A stretch of 64,000 bases of DNA, taken from Alphaproteobacteria bacterium. Its GTDB lineage: Bacteria > Pseudomonadota > Alphaproteobacteria > JACAEB01. The stretch lies in NCBI GenBank assembly GCA_024236075.1, contig JACKLE010000005.1, positions 62,001-126,000 on the forward strand, written 5' to 3'. The notes below the pieces were generated by a model. That model worked only from the letters and a program-made list of their open reading frames with translations, did no database searches and was not told the DNA's origin. A program made the position numbers and the translations under genes. This document shows, in pieces, positions 43,914-53,648 of this stretch (position 1 is its first letter; the number at the start of each line of letters is the position of its first letter).

Positions 43914-46002
43914 GGCGAACGCGGACATGGGCCGCGCGGCCGTCGCGGTCGACGACCGCGAGCTCGACGAAGCCCGGCCCGTCGGGCACGAAGCTCTGGC
44001 TCGCGAAATAGTCCTGCACCGGCAGAAGCTCGCCGTTCACCAGCCAGCGGAACGGGCGCACGCCGCCGACGACGCGGAGGGCGATCGGCGCTCCGGCGTC
44101 GGCGACCGAGAGGACGGCGCCGTCGGGCGGAAAGGCGATCTTGGGCGGCGCCGCGCCGGGGCGCTGGCCGGCGACGCGCGCCTGCGGCTCGAAGCGCTGC
44201 ATGGCGCGCGGCAGGTCGCGCCAGCTCCGGGCGGCAAGCAGCTCCCTGGGCGGCGCGTCGGCCTTGCGCGTCTCGCCCGGCAGCGCATCGAAGACCTTGA
44301 GGAGGAGCGGCGCGGCGCTGACGCGGCCGGTGGAATCCGTACGCGGAGAACCGTCGGGCCGCCCGACCCAGACGCCCACCGTGTAGGTGGGGCTCACGCC
44401 GATCGACCAGGCGTCGCGGAAGCCGTAGGAGGTCCCGGTCTTGAAGGCGACGTCGCGCGCGCGCAGGGCCGCCGCCGCGAAGCCGTTCGGCGCGGGGCTC
44501 TCCTTCAGCGCCTCGCGCACATAGTAGGCGGCGACGGGGCTCATGAGCCGGCGGCCGTTCCGCCCGTTCCGCGCCTCGTCCTCGAGGAAGCGGAGGGGAC
44601 CGACGCTCCCGCCGTCGCCGAGCCCCGCATAGAGCGTCACGAGATCGCGGAGCGAAATGCCGACGCCGCCGAGCGCGATGGGGAGGGAGGGACCCTCCGC
44701 CGAGGGCGGCAGGACGAGGCTGACGCCCACCTGGCGCAGCGCGCCCGCGAAACGCGCCGGGCCGAGGCCGTCGAGCAGCGCCACCGCGGGCACGTTGAGC
44801 GAGAAGCGCAGCGCGTCCGCGAGGCGTACCGTACCCTGATAATCCCGGTCGAAATTGCGCGGCCCGTAGCCGCCGAAGAGCATGGGCCGGTCGTCGATGA
44901 GCGTCTCGGGATGCACCCCCAGCGTGTCGAAGGCGAGACCGTAGATGAAGGGCTTCAGCGTCGAGCCGGGCGAGCGCACGGCGAGGCCGCCGTCGAGCTG
45001 GCCGCCGGGCCGGTCGAAGGCGAGGCCGCCGAGATAGCCGCGCACCGCCTTCGTCTCGTTCTCGACGACGACGATGGCGAGCGAGGCCTCGCGCTCGAGG
45101 AAGGGCGCCTCGGCGGCGGCGAGCTCGACGAGCCGGCTTTCGATGCCGCGGTCGATGGCGGTGCGGATCTCCGCGCCCGGCGCGGCGCGCGCCGCGAGCG
45201 CCTGCGCGAGCCGGGGCGCCTCGAAGGGCAGGTCGCGGCGCAGCCCCGGCACCGCCTCCTCGCGCGCCTCGGCTACGGCCCGCGCGTCGAGGACGCCGCG
45301 CGCGAGCAGCGTCGCGAGCACATGGTCGCGCGCCTCGCGCGCGGCCTCGAGGTTGCGGTCCGGCCGGCGCTGCTCCGGCGATTGCGGCAGCGCGACGAGG
45401 AGCGCGGCCTGGCCGAGCGATAGCTCGCGCGGCTCCTTGCCGAAATAGGCGAGGCTCGCCGCGCGCGCGCCCTCGATATTGCCGCCGAACGGGGCGAGCG
45501 TGAGGTAGATCGCGAGGATCTCGTCTTTCGGATAGCGCAGCTCGAGCTGCACGGCGCGCGCCATCTGGCGCAGCTTCGCCAGCGGACCGTGCCCGCCGCC
45601 GTCGAGAAGGCGCGCCGCCTGCATGGTGAGCGTCGAGGCGCCCGAGACGATCCGTCCGTTCACGGCCCATTGCGCGGCGGCACGGGCGAGCGCGAAGGGA
45701 TCGATCCCGCCATGGAGGTCGAAGCGGCGGTCCTCATAGGCCTTGAGCAGCGCAAGATAGCCGGCATCGACGCCCTCGGGGTCCGCGTGCAGGCGCCATT
45801 TGCCGTCCTCGGTGAGGAAGGCGCGCAATATCCCGCCCTCGCGGTCGAGGACGAGGGTCGAGCGCGCCTCGTAGCGCGCGAGGCTCGGAGGGAAGAGGCG
45901 GTCGAGACCGGCGAGGAGCCCGAGCGCGAGGGCGAGCGCGCCGAGGAGGATCAGGGCGCGCTTTCGCCTGCCGAGCAGTCTCAGGAGCTCATGGCCGGTC
46001 AA
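43894..46002 (-). CDS. pbpC: Penicillin-binding protein 1C
   Basis: 702 residues. One N-terminal membrane span is followed by a glycosyltransferase domain (YEDRRFDLHGGIDPFALARA, SGASTLTMQAARLL), a transpeptidase domain with SxxK in SPGSTLKPFIYGL (Ser347), SLN in FSLNVPAVAL and KTGTSYGFRD (Lys521), and the C-terminal PBP1C domain (PPKIAFPPDGAVL ... FRWLVNGELL). It builds or repairs peptidoglycan in the periplasm. It starts within the last 14 nt of the alpha-2-macroglobulin gene, the well-known yfhM-pbpC pairing thought to join trapping of attacking proteases with wall repair. Confidence 0.95.
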   Translation of the reverse strand: MTGHELLRLLGRRKRALILLGALALALGLLAGLDRLFPPSLARYEARSTLVLDREGGILRAFLTEDGKWRLHADPEGVDAGYLALLKAYEDRRFDLHGGIDPFALARAAAQWAVNGRIVSGASTLTMQAARLLDGGGHGPLAKLRQMARAVQLELRYPKDEILAIYLTLAPFGGNIEGARAASLAYFGKEPRELSLGQAALLVALPQSPEQRRPDRNLEAAREARDHVLATLLARGVLDARAVAEAREEAVPGLRRDLPFEAPRLAQALAARAAPGAEIRTAIDRGIESRLVELAAAEAPFLEREASLAIVVVENETKAVRGYLGGLAFDRPGGQLDGGLAVRSPGSTLKPFIYGLAFDTLGVHPETLIDDRPMLFGGYGPRNFDRDYQGTVRLADALRFSLNVPAVALLDGLGPARFAGALRQVGVSLVLPPSAEGPSLPIALGGVGISLRDLVTLYAGLGDGGSVGPLRFLEDEARNGRNGRRLMSPVAAYYVREALKESPAPNGFAAAALRARDVAFKTGTSYGFRDAWSIGVSPTYTVGVWVGRPDGSPRTDSTGRVSAAPLLLKVFDALPGETRKADAPPRELLAARSWRDLPRAMQRFEPQARVAGQRPGAAPPKIAFPPDGAVLSVADAGAPIALRVVGGVRPFRWLVNGELLPVQDYFASQSFVPDGPGFVELAVVDRDGRAAHVRVRLIEEAR

Positions 46003-49000
46003 GTATGGTTACGCTCCCCATGGCCGTCCGCGCAAAGACGGACGGCATATACATGTCCTCGGTCTTCGCGGCGGGCAGCGCGAACTTGCCGGGCATGATC
46101 GCGCGCACGACATAGGCGACGGCGAAGGCCGGCTTCGTCGGCGGCTCGTCCTTCGGCTTCCAGGCCTTGCCGATGTCGAAGGCGGCGAGGAAGCGGTCGT
46201 CGCGGCCCTGCGCCATGCGGGTGCGCGTGAGCGGCGGCAGGAAGGCGTAGGCCGAGCGCCCCTGCGCGTCGCTCTGCACGACGCCTTCCACCTCGAAGCC
46301 GGCGGGCAGCAGGTCGATGAGCGACATCTCGCGATAGGCGTCGTCGTTCATCCGCCCTGAGACGAGGACGACGAGCCGCGAGTCGGGCTTCACCCTGTCG
46401 AGCGCTGCCTTGGTGCCGTCGAGCGTGTAGAAGGTCTTCGTGAGATTTGCGCCGGAATCGGCCGCGGGCCGCTCGTCCTTGGGCACGCCGACGACCGTCA
46501 GCACACGGTAGAGGTCCCGCTCGCCGTTGTTGGCGATGGCGACGCCGCGCGCGAGATCCTGCTCGCGCGCGGTGAAGATGAGCGGATCGCCTTCCGTCTT
46601 CTGCTCGATGCCTTCGGCGCGCACCTGCGGCTGGCCCTGCGCCTCGCCGAGCGCATGGGCCGCGAGAAGCATCCAGGCCTCTTCCTGCGTCGTCGTGTAG
46701 CGGTCGCCGGTCGCCATGGCGAGCTCGAGGAGCGGCGCGACGGCGGCGCCCTGGCCTGCGCGCGCGGCGAGGGCCGTGACGGCCGCGATGTCGCGGCGAC
46801 GCGAGCCGTAATATTTCGGCTTGGCCTCGTAGCTCGCCGCGGCATCGGGGGCGAGCATCGCCACGGCCTTCTCGAAGCCCTTCGACGCGCGCGCGACATC
46901 GCCGATTTCGGCGAGCGCGCCCGAGAGGAAGGCCATGCTCAGGGCATCGGCCATGCCGTCCGTGCCCGAATCGAAGATGTAGCGCAGATCGCCGGGCCGC
47001 GCGTGGCCCGACGTGGCGAGGAGGTAGTGCGCATAGGCGCGGTTGTGCGCGTCGCGCCAGGACTGGTCCGCGATGTTCTGGGCGAAGCGCAGGGCGCGGC
47101 GCAGCGCGTCCTCCGGAACGACGAGATTGCCCTTGGCGCGCGCCTCGAGGAGGAAGTCGAGCGCATAGAGGCTCAGCCACTCGTCCGCCTGCGTGTCCCA
47201 CGGTCCCCACATCGCGAAGCCGCCGTCGGGCGACTGCATGTCGAGCACGCGGTCGACGGAGGTCTGCAGGCGCTCGTCCGCCCCCTTGTCGCCCGCGAAG
47301 CCGATGCGCGTCGCGAGCTCGTTGAAGTAGAGCAGCGGAAAGGCGCGGCTGACCGTCTGCTCGATGCAGCCGAACGGATAGCGGTCGAGCTCGGCGAGAA
47401 GGCCGGCGATGTCGTAGCCGGGCGCGCTGCCGAGCGCGACGCTCACCTGCGTCGTGCCCGAAAGATAGGGGTCGAGAAGGGACTGCTTCAGGGCGAAGCG
47501 CTCGCTCGGCGGCAGCACGGCGGCCTCGCGCGTGATCTCGGGCAGCTGCGCCGCGCGCACCTCGATCTCCCAGCTTCGCTCGAGGCGGACGCCCGCCGGT
47601 CCCTCGACGAGAAGCTCGACGCCGCCCTTGCCGACGGCGAGGCCGTCGAGCGGAAAGGCGATCTCGCGCCGCGCGCCGGGCTCGAGCGGGATCTCGAGGC
47701 GCACGGTCTCGCCGATGCTTACCGCTCCGTGGGCGGCAAGGCTCGCGATGTAGGTGCCGCCGGGCCCCTCCACATTGTGGATGTTGAGCGTGACCTGGCC
47801 GCGGTCGCCGGGCGCGAGGAAGCGGGGCAGCGTCAGGTCGCCGACCACTCCCGTGCGCACGGTCATGGGCTTGTCGGCCTGTCCGAGCTTGGTCGCGGCG
47901 GCGACCACGGCCATGAGCCTCAGCTCGCCCACATAGTCGGGAACGTGCACCGGCACGTTCGCGCGGCCGTCGCCGTCGAGGGTCACGAGACCCGAGAAGA
48001 GCGCCACGGTGCGCTGCGGGATCGAGGTCACGCCCGAGCCGCCCATGCCGTCGCCGCCCGAGCGGATGGCGCCCGGCTCGCCTTCCGCGTCGCGGATGAG
48101 GCGGCCATATTCGTCGCGCATCTCGAGCGCGAGACGGCGCTTGCCGAAATAATAGTCCGTCGGCGACGGGCTCTTGTAGTTCGTCAGCTGAAGGATTCCC
48201 TCGTCGACCGCGGCGAGCGTGAGGACGGCCTGCTCGCCCGGCAGGAGGCCCGACACCTTGACGCCGATATCGATGTCGGACTCCGGCGGAGCGATCTCCG
48301 GCGCGTCGACCGCGACCGAGAGCGTGCGCGTCGACTGGTCCAGCGCGATCCAGGTCAGCCCCACGGCCCGGACGGGCGCGCGGGCGGGGCCGCCCGACAT
48401 CGGGCGGAAGCTCGTCACGAGCACGTAGGCGCCCGCGCCCCATTCCGGCTTCACGTCGACGAGCGCGCGCGCGCCGCCTTCGGGCACGTCGATCATCTGC
48501 GTCTGGTGGATGCGGTCGCTCGCCACCACGACCAGCGCCGGGCCCGGCGTCGGCGCAAGGATCTCGACGAGTGCCGTCTCGCCGGCGCGATAGGTCTTCT
48601 TCTCCGAGGTGACGACGACGCGGTCGGGGCGGTCGGCATCCTCGCTTCCCCAGCCCGCATAGAAGCGAAGGCTGGTCGCCGCGCCCGATCGCGGATCGAC
48701 GATCTCGACGCGGTAGCTGCCCCAGGCGACCGTGCCGGCGATGTCGGCCGAGGAATCGGCGTCGACGGAGAGCCTGCCGGCGGCGACCGGGCGGTCGCGG
48801 TGCACGACCTCGTACATCCAGCGCCCGTTGAGCTCGTACCACTGGTATTGCGTCACCTCGCGGATGAGCTGCCAGGAAAGGTCCTGCGCGGCGATGCGCC
48901 GGCCCGCCGGGTCGAGGGCGATGATCTCGAAGCGCGCCTGGCCGTTCTGCGGAACGGAGCCGCCCTCGAAGCGCGGACGGATGCCGATCATCAGGGGGGT

Positions 49001-50902
49001 CGTGACGACGGGCAGGCTCAGCTGCTCGCGCGTCGCGCGTCCTCCGGGCTCGAACATGGCGACGTTGATGCGGGCTTCGAGAGGCTTGGTCGTCTCGCCG
49101 AAATCCTCGAGCGCGCCGGCGATCTCGCTCACGCCTTGCGCGTTGGAGGTCCCGACCGTGAGCGGCATGAGCTTGTCCGAGAACAGCTCCTCCGTGCGCC
49201 CGAAGACGAAGTCCTTCTCGTTGGGAAACGGATCGTCGGCGACGGTGAGGCGCAGCTCGGCCTCGCCCTCGAGCCCGGCGGCGGGCGCGCCGTAGAGAAA
49301 GCGCGTCGTGGCGGTGAGCGAGACCTGCCCCAGCGGCTCGAGCCGCTCGGCCTGCGTCTCGAGGGCGACCTTGAGGCGCTCGGGCACGAAATCCTGCACG
49401 TCGAATGCCACGCGGCCCACGGGCTCGCCCGAAGTGTCGACATAGGCGAGGACGCTCCAGCGGCCGAGCGGCGCCGAGCGTGTGAGGGCGATCTGGGAGG
49501 CCGCCGCCCCAAGCGTCTCTTGCGTGATCGTCAGCCGGCGGAATTCGATGCCGTCGGGGCGGCGCACGGAAAGCGTGAGCGGAACCTCGCCCAGCGCCTT
49601 CGCCGCGGAGTCGCGCAGCAGGGTCACGAGCTCCACAGTCTCGCCGGGCCGATAGACGCCCCGTTCCGTATAGAGGAAGGCGTCGATGGCGGCGGGCGCG
49701 TCGCGGCCGCCGACGCCGCGGTCCGAAAGGTCGAAGGCGGGCCGGCGCAGATCGAGATAGGCGAAGTCGCCGCCCGGTCCGTAGGCCATGACGACGGCGG
49801 GCTCCATGCCGCCCGCGCCGCGCGTCAGCCCCACGGGGAACTTCGCGGTTCCGGACGCGTCCGTGCGCGCCTCGCCGAGAATCTCGTTGTTGTGCGCGAC
49901 GAGCTCGAGGCGCACGTCCTTCATCGGCCGCGCGGAGGCGAGCGAGCGCAGGTGCATGGTGAGCCCGTCCTCGCCCATGAACGAGGTGAGGCCGATATCG
50001 CTCTCGACGATCCACTGGGCGGCCGTGCCGTCGTAGTCGTAGGAGTCCTCGTCCTTGCTGCTGGCCTCCCGCGTGTCCTCCGCGAGGACGAGATAGATGC
50101 CGGGCACGCGGGCGGGAAGCGCCTTGTCGAGCGGGAAGAGCGTCACCGTGTCGGCATTGGGCTCGCCGGGCGTGTCCATCTCGCCTTCCCAGACGAGCGC
50201 GCCCTTCTCGTAGGCGATGTCGTCGCTCTCATAGGGGTAGAGGAGCTTGTCGTCGACGATGCTGGCGCGCAGCTGCGACAGGAGGCGGTCGCCCACGCGG
50301 TAGACGCGGATGTGAAGCGCGGCGACGTTCACGGTGCGGATCGGCACGCCTTCCGTGCTCTCGCGCGGCAGGATGAAGCCTGAGCCGAACGCGACGGCGG
50401 GAGGCCGGTCGCGCAGCTCGACGGGCACCGTCTCGGCCCAGGCGAGGCGCTCCTCGCCGGCGGACGGCAGGCCTTCGCGCAGCGTCACGGTGTAGATCTC
50501 GCCGAAGGAGAGGCCCGTCAGGCAGAGGAGGTTGCCGGCGACGCGCAGGCCGGGGCGCACGTCCGGCTCGATGGTGAGGTAGTTCTCGTACTGCGTTGCG
50601 CCCGTTTCATCGAGCCGCCGCGAAAAGACGAGGCAGGCCTCGGGCGCGGTCTGGCCGGTATGGATCTCGAGCCGCTCGAAGGCGAAGGTCGCCGGCGCGG
50701 GCATGCCGGAGCCGGATGCCTGCTCGCCGCTCTTGGCCGCCTCGCCGGGATTGGACGGCTTCGCCGCGGCGGCCTCTTCCTTCTGGGCCGGCGTCGCAGC
50801 CAGGCGCTTGATGGTGTCGACATGCTGCGAGGCGAAGAAGCCCACCGCACCGGCCGCGACGAGGATGACAAGAAAGATGACAACCCGCAGGTTGCGACCC
50901 AT
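45989..50902 (-). CDS. Bacterial alpha-2-macroglobulin (YfhM-like) protease trap
   Basis: 1637 residues. A single N-terminal span (VVIFLVILVAAGAVGFFASQHV) without a lipobox Cys anchors it, followed by an Ala/Glu-rich linker, repeated macroglobulin domains (for example TERGVYRPGETVELVTLLRD, the MG2 start), an LPDYVGELRLMAV-like A2M block (VHVPDYVGELRLMAVVAA), and the thioester region YPFGCIEQTVSRAFPLL, with CIEQ at residues 1179-1182. The Cys-Gln thioester can bind covalently to a cleaving protease, protecting the periplasm. The start at 50902 has GGGGGAG about 9 nt upstream. It is coupled to pbpC. Typical YfhM proteins are lipoproteins; this one appears transmembrane-anchored instead. Confidence 0.95.
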   Translation of the reverse strand: MGRNLRVVIFLVILVAAGAVGFFASQHVDTIKRLAATPAQKEEAAAAKPSNPGEAAKSGEQASGSGMPAPATFAFERLEIHTGQTAPEACLVFSRRLDETGATQYENYLTIEPDVRPGLRVAGNLLCLTGLSFGEIYTVTLREGLPSAGEERLAWAETVPVELRDRPPAVAFGSGFILPRESTEGVPIRTVNVAALHIRVYRVGDRLLSQLRASIVDDKLLYPYESDDIAYEKGALVWEGEMDTPGEPNADTVTLFPLDKALPARVPGIYLVLAEDTREASSKDEDSYDYDGTAAQWIVESDIGLTSFMGEDGLTMHLRSLASARPMKDVRLELVAHNNEILGEARTDASGTAKFPVGLTRGAGGMEPAVVMAYGPGGDFAYLDLRRPAFDLSDRGVGGRDAPAAIDAFLYTERGVYRPGETVELVTLLRDSAAKALGEVPLTLSVRRPDGIEFRRLTITQETLGAAASQIALTRSAPLGRWSVLAYVDTSGEPVGRVAFDVQDFVPERLKVALETQAERLEPLGQVSLTATTRFLYGAPAAGLEGEAELRLTVADDPFPNEKDFVFGRTEELFSDKLMPLTVGTSNAQGVSEIAGALEDFGETTKPLEARINVAMFEPGGRATREQLSLPVVTTPLMIGIRPRFEGGSVPQNGQARFEIIALDPAGRRIAAQDLSWQLIREVTQYQWYELNGRWMYEVVHRDRPVAAGRLSVDADSSADIAGTVAWGSYRVEIVDPRSGAATSLRFYAGWGSEDADRPDRVVVTSEKKTYRAGETALVEILAPTPGPALVVVASDRIHQTQMIDVPEGGARALVDVKPEWGAGAYVLVTSFRPMSGGPARAPVRAVGLTWIALDQSTRTLSVAVDAPEIAPPESDIDIGVKVSGLLPGEQAVLTLAAVDEGILQLTNYKSPSPTDYYFGKRRLALEMRDEYGRLIRDAEGEPGAIRSGGDGMGGSGVTSIPQRTVALFSGLVTLDGDGRANVPVHVPDYVGELRLMAVVAAATKLGQADKPMTVRTGVVGDLTLPRFLAPGDRGQVTLNIHNVEGPGGTYIASLAAHGAVSIGETVRLEIPLEPGARREIAFPLDGLAVGKGGVELLVEGPAGVRLERSWEIEVRAAQLPEITREAAVLPPSERFALKQSLLDPYLSGTTQVSVALGSAPGYDIAGLLAELDRYPFGCIEQTVSRAFPLLYFNELATRIGFAGDKGADERLQTSVDRVLDMQSPDGGFAMWGPWDTQADEWLSLYALDFLLEARAKGNLVVPEDALRRALRFAQNIADQSWRDAHNRAYAHYLLATSGHARPGDLRYIFDSGTDGMADALSMAFLSGALAEIGDVARASKGFEKAVAMLAPDAAASYEAKPKYYGSRRRDIAAVTALAARAGQGAAVAPLLELAMATGDRYTTTQEEAWMLLAAHALGEAQGQPQVRAEGIEQKTEGDPLIFTAREQDLARGVAIANNGERDLYRVLTVVGVPKDERPAADSGANLTKTFYTLDGTKAALDRVKPDSRLVVLVSGRMNDDAYREMSLIDLLPAGFEVEGVVQSDAQGRSAYAFLPPLTRTRMAQGRDDRFLAAFDIGKAWKPKDEPPTKPAFAVAYVVRAIMPGKFALPAAKTEDMYMPSVFARTAMGSVTILDRP

Positions 50903-51273
50903 GGCGTGACACTCCCCCGTTGCGGCAGGCGCCTGCCTCCGCAAGACCCCGCCGCGCGACCGGCCGATTTCCGTTCGGCCCTTCGGCTTGGCCTCATCGT
51001 GTCAGACAAAGCTGTCCGAGGCGATGACGCCGCGCCAGATTGGACGATCCGGAACGCCACCCGTCGGAAGCGCGCGGTCCGCGTCTCCCCGCCTCGCTCC
51101 GGCACGCTCGGCGGCGGCGATCCTACTCTTGCCGGCGCCGCCGGCACAATGCGGAGATCCCGTTCCGTGCGCGCCACGAGGCTCGGGTTCGTTTGTGACG
51201 GATTGTGGACGAGAGCGCGGCGGCCCGCGCGCGCCGGCGCGGCCGATTGCGGCGGGTCCGGCCGAGACCTCGG
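50903..51273. other. Intergenic region upstream of the macroglobulin gene
   Basis: About 370 nt between the ialB-like gene end and the macroglobulin start, both on the minus strand. It should carry the macroglobulin promoter. A compact hairpin (TGCCGGC-GCC-GCCGGCA, 51130-51146) could follow the ialB transcript, though it has no T-run. I see no convincing gene, tRNA or strong promoter hexamers. Confidence 0.5.
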
Positions 51274-51912
51274 CTATTTGATGAGCGCGTTGTAGGCGGC
51301 CGTGAAGCCCTTGAGCGAGGCGGGCACGCCGACATTCTGGCGCGCCGCGTCCTGGAAGGCGATCTCGGCCTTGTCGCCCTTCTTGAGCTTCTCGAGGAGC
51401 TCGCCCGACAGAACGACGAGAAGCTGGCAGCCGCTCGGACTGCACACCTCGAAGCCGCGATGGACGAGCTGCTCCTCGTCGACATTGAGCGCAATGCCGG
51501 CCGGCAGATAGACGCCCAGCGGCACCGCGATCTGCATCACCGGCACGGCCGAGTCGGGCACGAAGCCGGCCGACATGTGCACGACGGGCTTCTGCGACTC
51601 CTTCTCGACGATCACCTGCGACATGACGCAGCGTTTGAGCTGCCCGTCGGGCTGAATGCACCGCACCGACCAATCGTCGAAATTGGTGACGACGCCCTCG
51701 TCCTCGGCGTCGTCGGTCTTGGCCTGATCCTTGGCGCCGGCTGCGGCCGGGGACTTTGCGGCATTGCCGGACGGCGCGGGAGGGCCCACCTGAGCGAAGG
51801 CCGGGCCGGTGCCGAGGAGAGCGAGAATCGCCGCCGCGATCGGCAGGATGCCGGCGCGCCCCGTTCGGCGCCGCGCCGAGGGGCCGCTTGGCCCGCTACG
51901 CAACTCAACCAT
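51274..51912 (-). CDS. Invasion-associated locus B (IalB)-family periplasmic protein
   Basis: 212 residues. Signal peptide (ILPIAAAILALLGTGPAFAQ), a low-complexity Pro/Ala/Asp linker (residues about 41-75), then the IalB domain: FDDWSVRCIQ ... RCVMSQVIVE, IAVPLGVYLPAGIALNVDEE, RGFEVCSPSGCQLLVVLSGELLEKL. Four conserved cysteines suggest two disulfides. IalB was named in Bartonella, where it affects red-cell invasion, but the family is spread widely in non-pathogenic Hyphomicrobiales and its molecular role is unknown. The start at 51912 gives a proper signal peptide; the longer frame runs antisense into bioB. Confidence 0.88.
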   Translation of the reverse strand: MVELRSGPSGPSARRRTGRAGILPIAAAILALLGTGPAFAQVGPPAPSGNAAKSPAAAGAKDQAKTDDAEDEGVVTNFDDWSVRCIQPDGQLKRCVMSQVIVEKESQKPVVHMSAGFVPDSAVPVMQIAVPLGVYLPAGIALNVDEEQLVHRGFEVCSPSGCQLLVVLSGELLEKLKKGDKAEIAFQDAARQNVGVPASLKGFTAAYNALIK

Positions 51913-51943
51913 TCTGGACCCTTGCACTTTCGCGGTTCCTCTC

Positions 51944-51967
51944 CTCGCGAGTATGGCGAGTCGCGAG
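51944..51967. repeat. 7-bp inverted repeat in the ialB/bioB divergent region
   Basis: CTCGCGA (51944-51950) and TCGCGAG (51961-51967) are perfect complements around a 10-nt spacer, between the divergent ialB-like and bioB starts. It may be a regulator site. It does not resemble the known BioR box (TTATCTATAA). In a GC-rich region chance is possible. Confidence 0.3.
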
Positions 51968-52092
51968 GGTGCGTTCAACAACGCGGCACGGGCAGGCTTG
52001 ACCGCCGGGCGCCGATTCCCGATGGTCTGGGCCGGCGCCGGGCCCGCCGGAGCCGCTTCCCAAGTCCTGCGCTCCGAGTGAAAGGCGACGCG

Positions 52093-53085
52093 ATGATCTG
52101 CGACCATGCTCCGGCACCCCGCAGCGACTGGACACGCGAGGACGTCGCGGGCCTTTTCGACCTGCCCTTCGGCGACCTCGCCTTCCGCGCCCAGACCGTG
52201 CACCGCCAGTGCTTTCCGGCGAACGAGGTGCAGCTCTCCGAGCTCCTGTCGATCAAGACGGGCGGCTGCCCGGAGAATTGCGGCTATTGCAGCCAGTCGG
52301 CGCATTTCGAGACGGGCCTCGCGGCCTCGAAGCTCATGGACGTCGACGCCGTGCGGGCGCGCGCCCGGTCAGCGAAGGCGGGAGGCGCCCAGCGCTTCTG
52401 CATGGGCGCGGCCTGGCGCGACGTGAAGGACCGCGACCTGCCCGACCTCGTCGCCATGGTGCGCGCGGTCAAGGCGGAAGGGCTCGAGAGCTGCATGACG
52501 CTCGGCATGCTGACCGAGCCGCAGGCGCGCGCGCTCGCCGATGCCGGGCTCGACTTCTACAATCACAACATCGACACCTCGCCCGAATATTACGGCGAGG
52601 TCGTCACGACACGGACGCTCGATGACCGCTTCGCGACGCTCGCGGCGGTGCGCGAGGCGGGCATGGCGGTCTGCTGCGGCGGCATCGTCGGCATGGGAGA
52701 GGGGCGCGAGGATCGCGTCGGCATGCTCTGGCTGCTCGCGACCCAGTCGCCCCATCCCCAATCCGTGCCGATCAACGCGCTGATGCCGACGACGGGAACG
52801 CCGCTCGGGACGAGCGAGCCCGTGGGCGCGCTCGAGTTCGTGCGCACGATCGCGGTCGCGCGCATCCTCATGCCGCGCTCGGTGGTGCGCATCGCGGCGG
52901 GCCGCGAGAACATGTCGGAGGAATGCCAGGCGCTCGCTTTTCTTGTCGGCGCCAACTCGATCTTCGTCGGCGACCGGCTGCTGACCACCGGCAATCCGGC
53001 GCGCGCGCGCGACCAGCGCCTCTTCGCCGAGCTCGGGCTCAGGGCTTCCGGCGGGGCGCCGTTCGCTACTTCCGCGCGACCTTGA
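52093..53085 (+). CDS. bioB: Biotin synthase
   Basis: 330 residues, normal length. It is a radical-SAM enzyme that inserts sulfur into dethiobiotin. The 4Fe-4S cysteines are in CPENCGYC (Cys59, Cys63, Cys66). SIKTGGCPENCGYCSQSAHF, GLDFYNHNIDTSPEYY, GGIVGMGE and the [2Fe-2S] ligand regions (FCMGAAWRD, SCMTLGML, AAGRENMS) are all present. The start at 52093 (MICDHAPAPRSDW) follows AAAGG; the frame runs far upstream but that stretch is antisense to ialB. No other bio gene is in the window. It overlaps the convergent pilus gene by 20 nt. Confidence 0.97.
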   Translation: MICDHAPAPRSDWTREDVAGLFDLPFGDLAFRAQTVHRQCFPANEVQLSELLSIKTGGCPENCGYCSQSAHFETGLAASKLMDVDAVRARARSAKAGGAQRFCMGAAWRDVKDRDLPDLVAMVRAVKAEGLESCMTLGMLTEPQARALADAGLDFYNHNIDTSPEYYGEVVTTRTLDDRFATLAAVREAGMAVCCGGIVGMGEGREDRVGMLWLLATQSPHPQSVPINALMPTTGTPLGTSEPVGALEFVRTIAVARILMPRSVVRIAAGRENMSEECQALAFLVGANSIFVGDRLLTTGNPARARDQRLFAELGLRASGGAPFATSARP

Positions 53086-53644
53086 GCGTGCGCCGCGGCT
53101 TCAGATAGAACGTGTCCTTGAGATTGATCGGGCCGGTGATCGCGACGCCGATCGGGGATTCGTAGCTGTACGTCACCTCGGACATGATGACGCTTCCGCC
53201 GGCGGTGACGATGCCGTTGGGGAGCGTGATCGCGGAGCCCTTGGCGCGGGGCGGGGTCGCGTAGCCGTCGGACCAGGCGACGGTGGTCTTGCCCTGGCCG
53301 TCGGCCACCACGCTCGACACGACGACCTTTATGGGAGAGGTCGGGAACGGCACGATGATCGCCTTCGCGGCATCGAACACGTCGGCGATGTCGCTGTCGT
53401 CGACGGTCTGGGCCTGCGCGACGAGGTCGGCGACGGAGTTCGCCGCCGCCGTCACCTTGCGGTCGATGGTCATCGCGTTCGAGAACTCGTTCGCCCCGAA
53501 GAAGAGCGCGAGCATGAACGGCGTGATCATCGCGAACTCGACGGCGTTCATGCCCTCCCGCGCCTGCGCGAAGCGCCGTGCGAACGCCTTCGCGCGGTGC
53601 CGCGCGGATTCGAGGCTGAGGGCGCTGAGCATAGCTTTACCCAT
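53066..53644 (-). CDS. TadE-family pilus assembly protein (second, downstream copy)
   Basis: 192 residues. The N-terminus is short and basic, then a pseudopilin-like segment, REGMNAVEFAMITPFMLALFFGANEFSNAM (residues about 29-58), the TadE signature (prepilin-like EFA helix). The remainder is a periplasmic strand-rich domain, ending in LKDTFYLKPRRTLKVARK. TadE/TadF pseudopilins are cut by the prepilin peptidase and take part in Flp pilus assembly. The start is 53644 or, 4 codons on, 53632; neither has a clear SD. It begins 5 nt after the stop of the upstream TadE-like gene, so it is coupled. Confidence 0.85.
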   Translation of the reverse strand: MGKAMLSALSLESARHRAKAFARRFAQAREGMNAVEFAMITPFMLALFFGANEFSNAMTIDRKVTAAANSVADLVAQAQTVDDSDIADVFDAAKAIIVPFPTSPIKVVVSSVVADGQGKTTVAWSDGYATPPRAKGSAITLPNGIVTAGGSVIMSEVTYSYESPIGVAITGPINLKDTFYLKPRRTLKVARK

Positions 53645-53648
53645 GGGA

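Noticed and set aside
46655..50383. Long plus-strand open frame opposite the macroglobulin gene
   Set aside because: Arg/His/Ala-rich shadow with no motif; the macroglobulin gene on the minus strand is unambiguous.
50988..51281. 97-codon plus-strand frame upstream of the macroglobulin gene
   Set aside because: Low-complexity Ala/Pro/Arg product without SD or domain; the region more likely holds only a promoter.
51944..51967. Inverted repeat before bioB considered as a BioR operator
   Set aside because: The sequence CTCGCGA/TCGCGAG does not resemble the BioR box; kept only as a low-confidence repeat.
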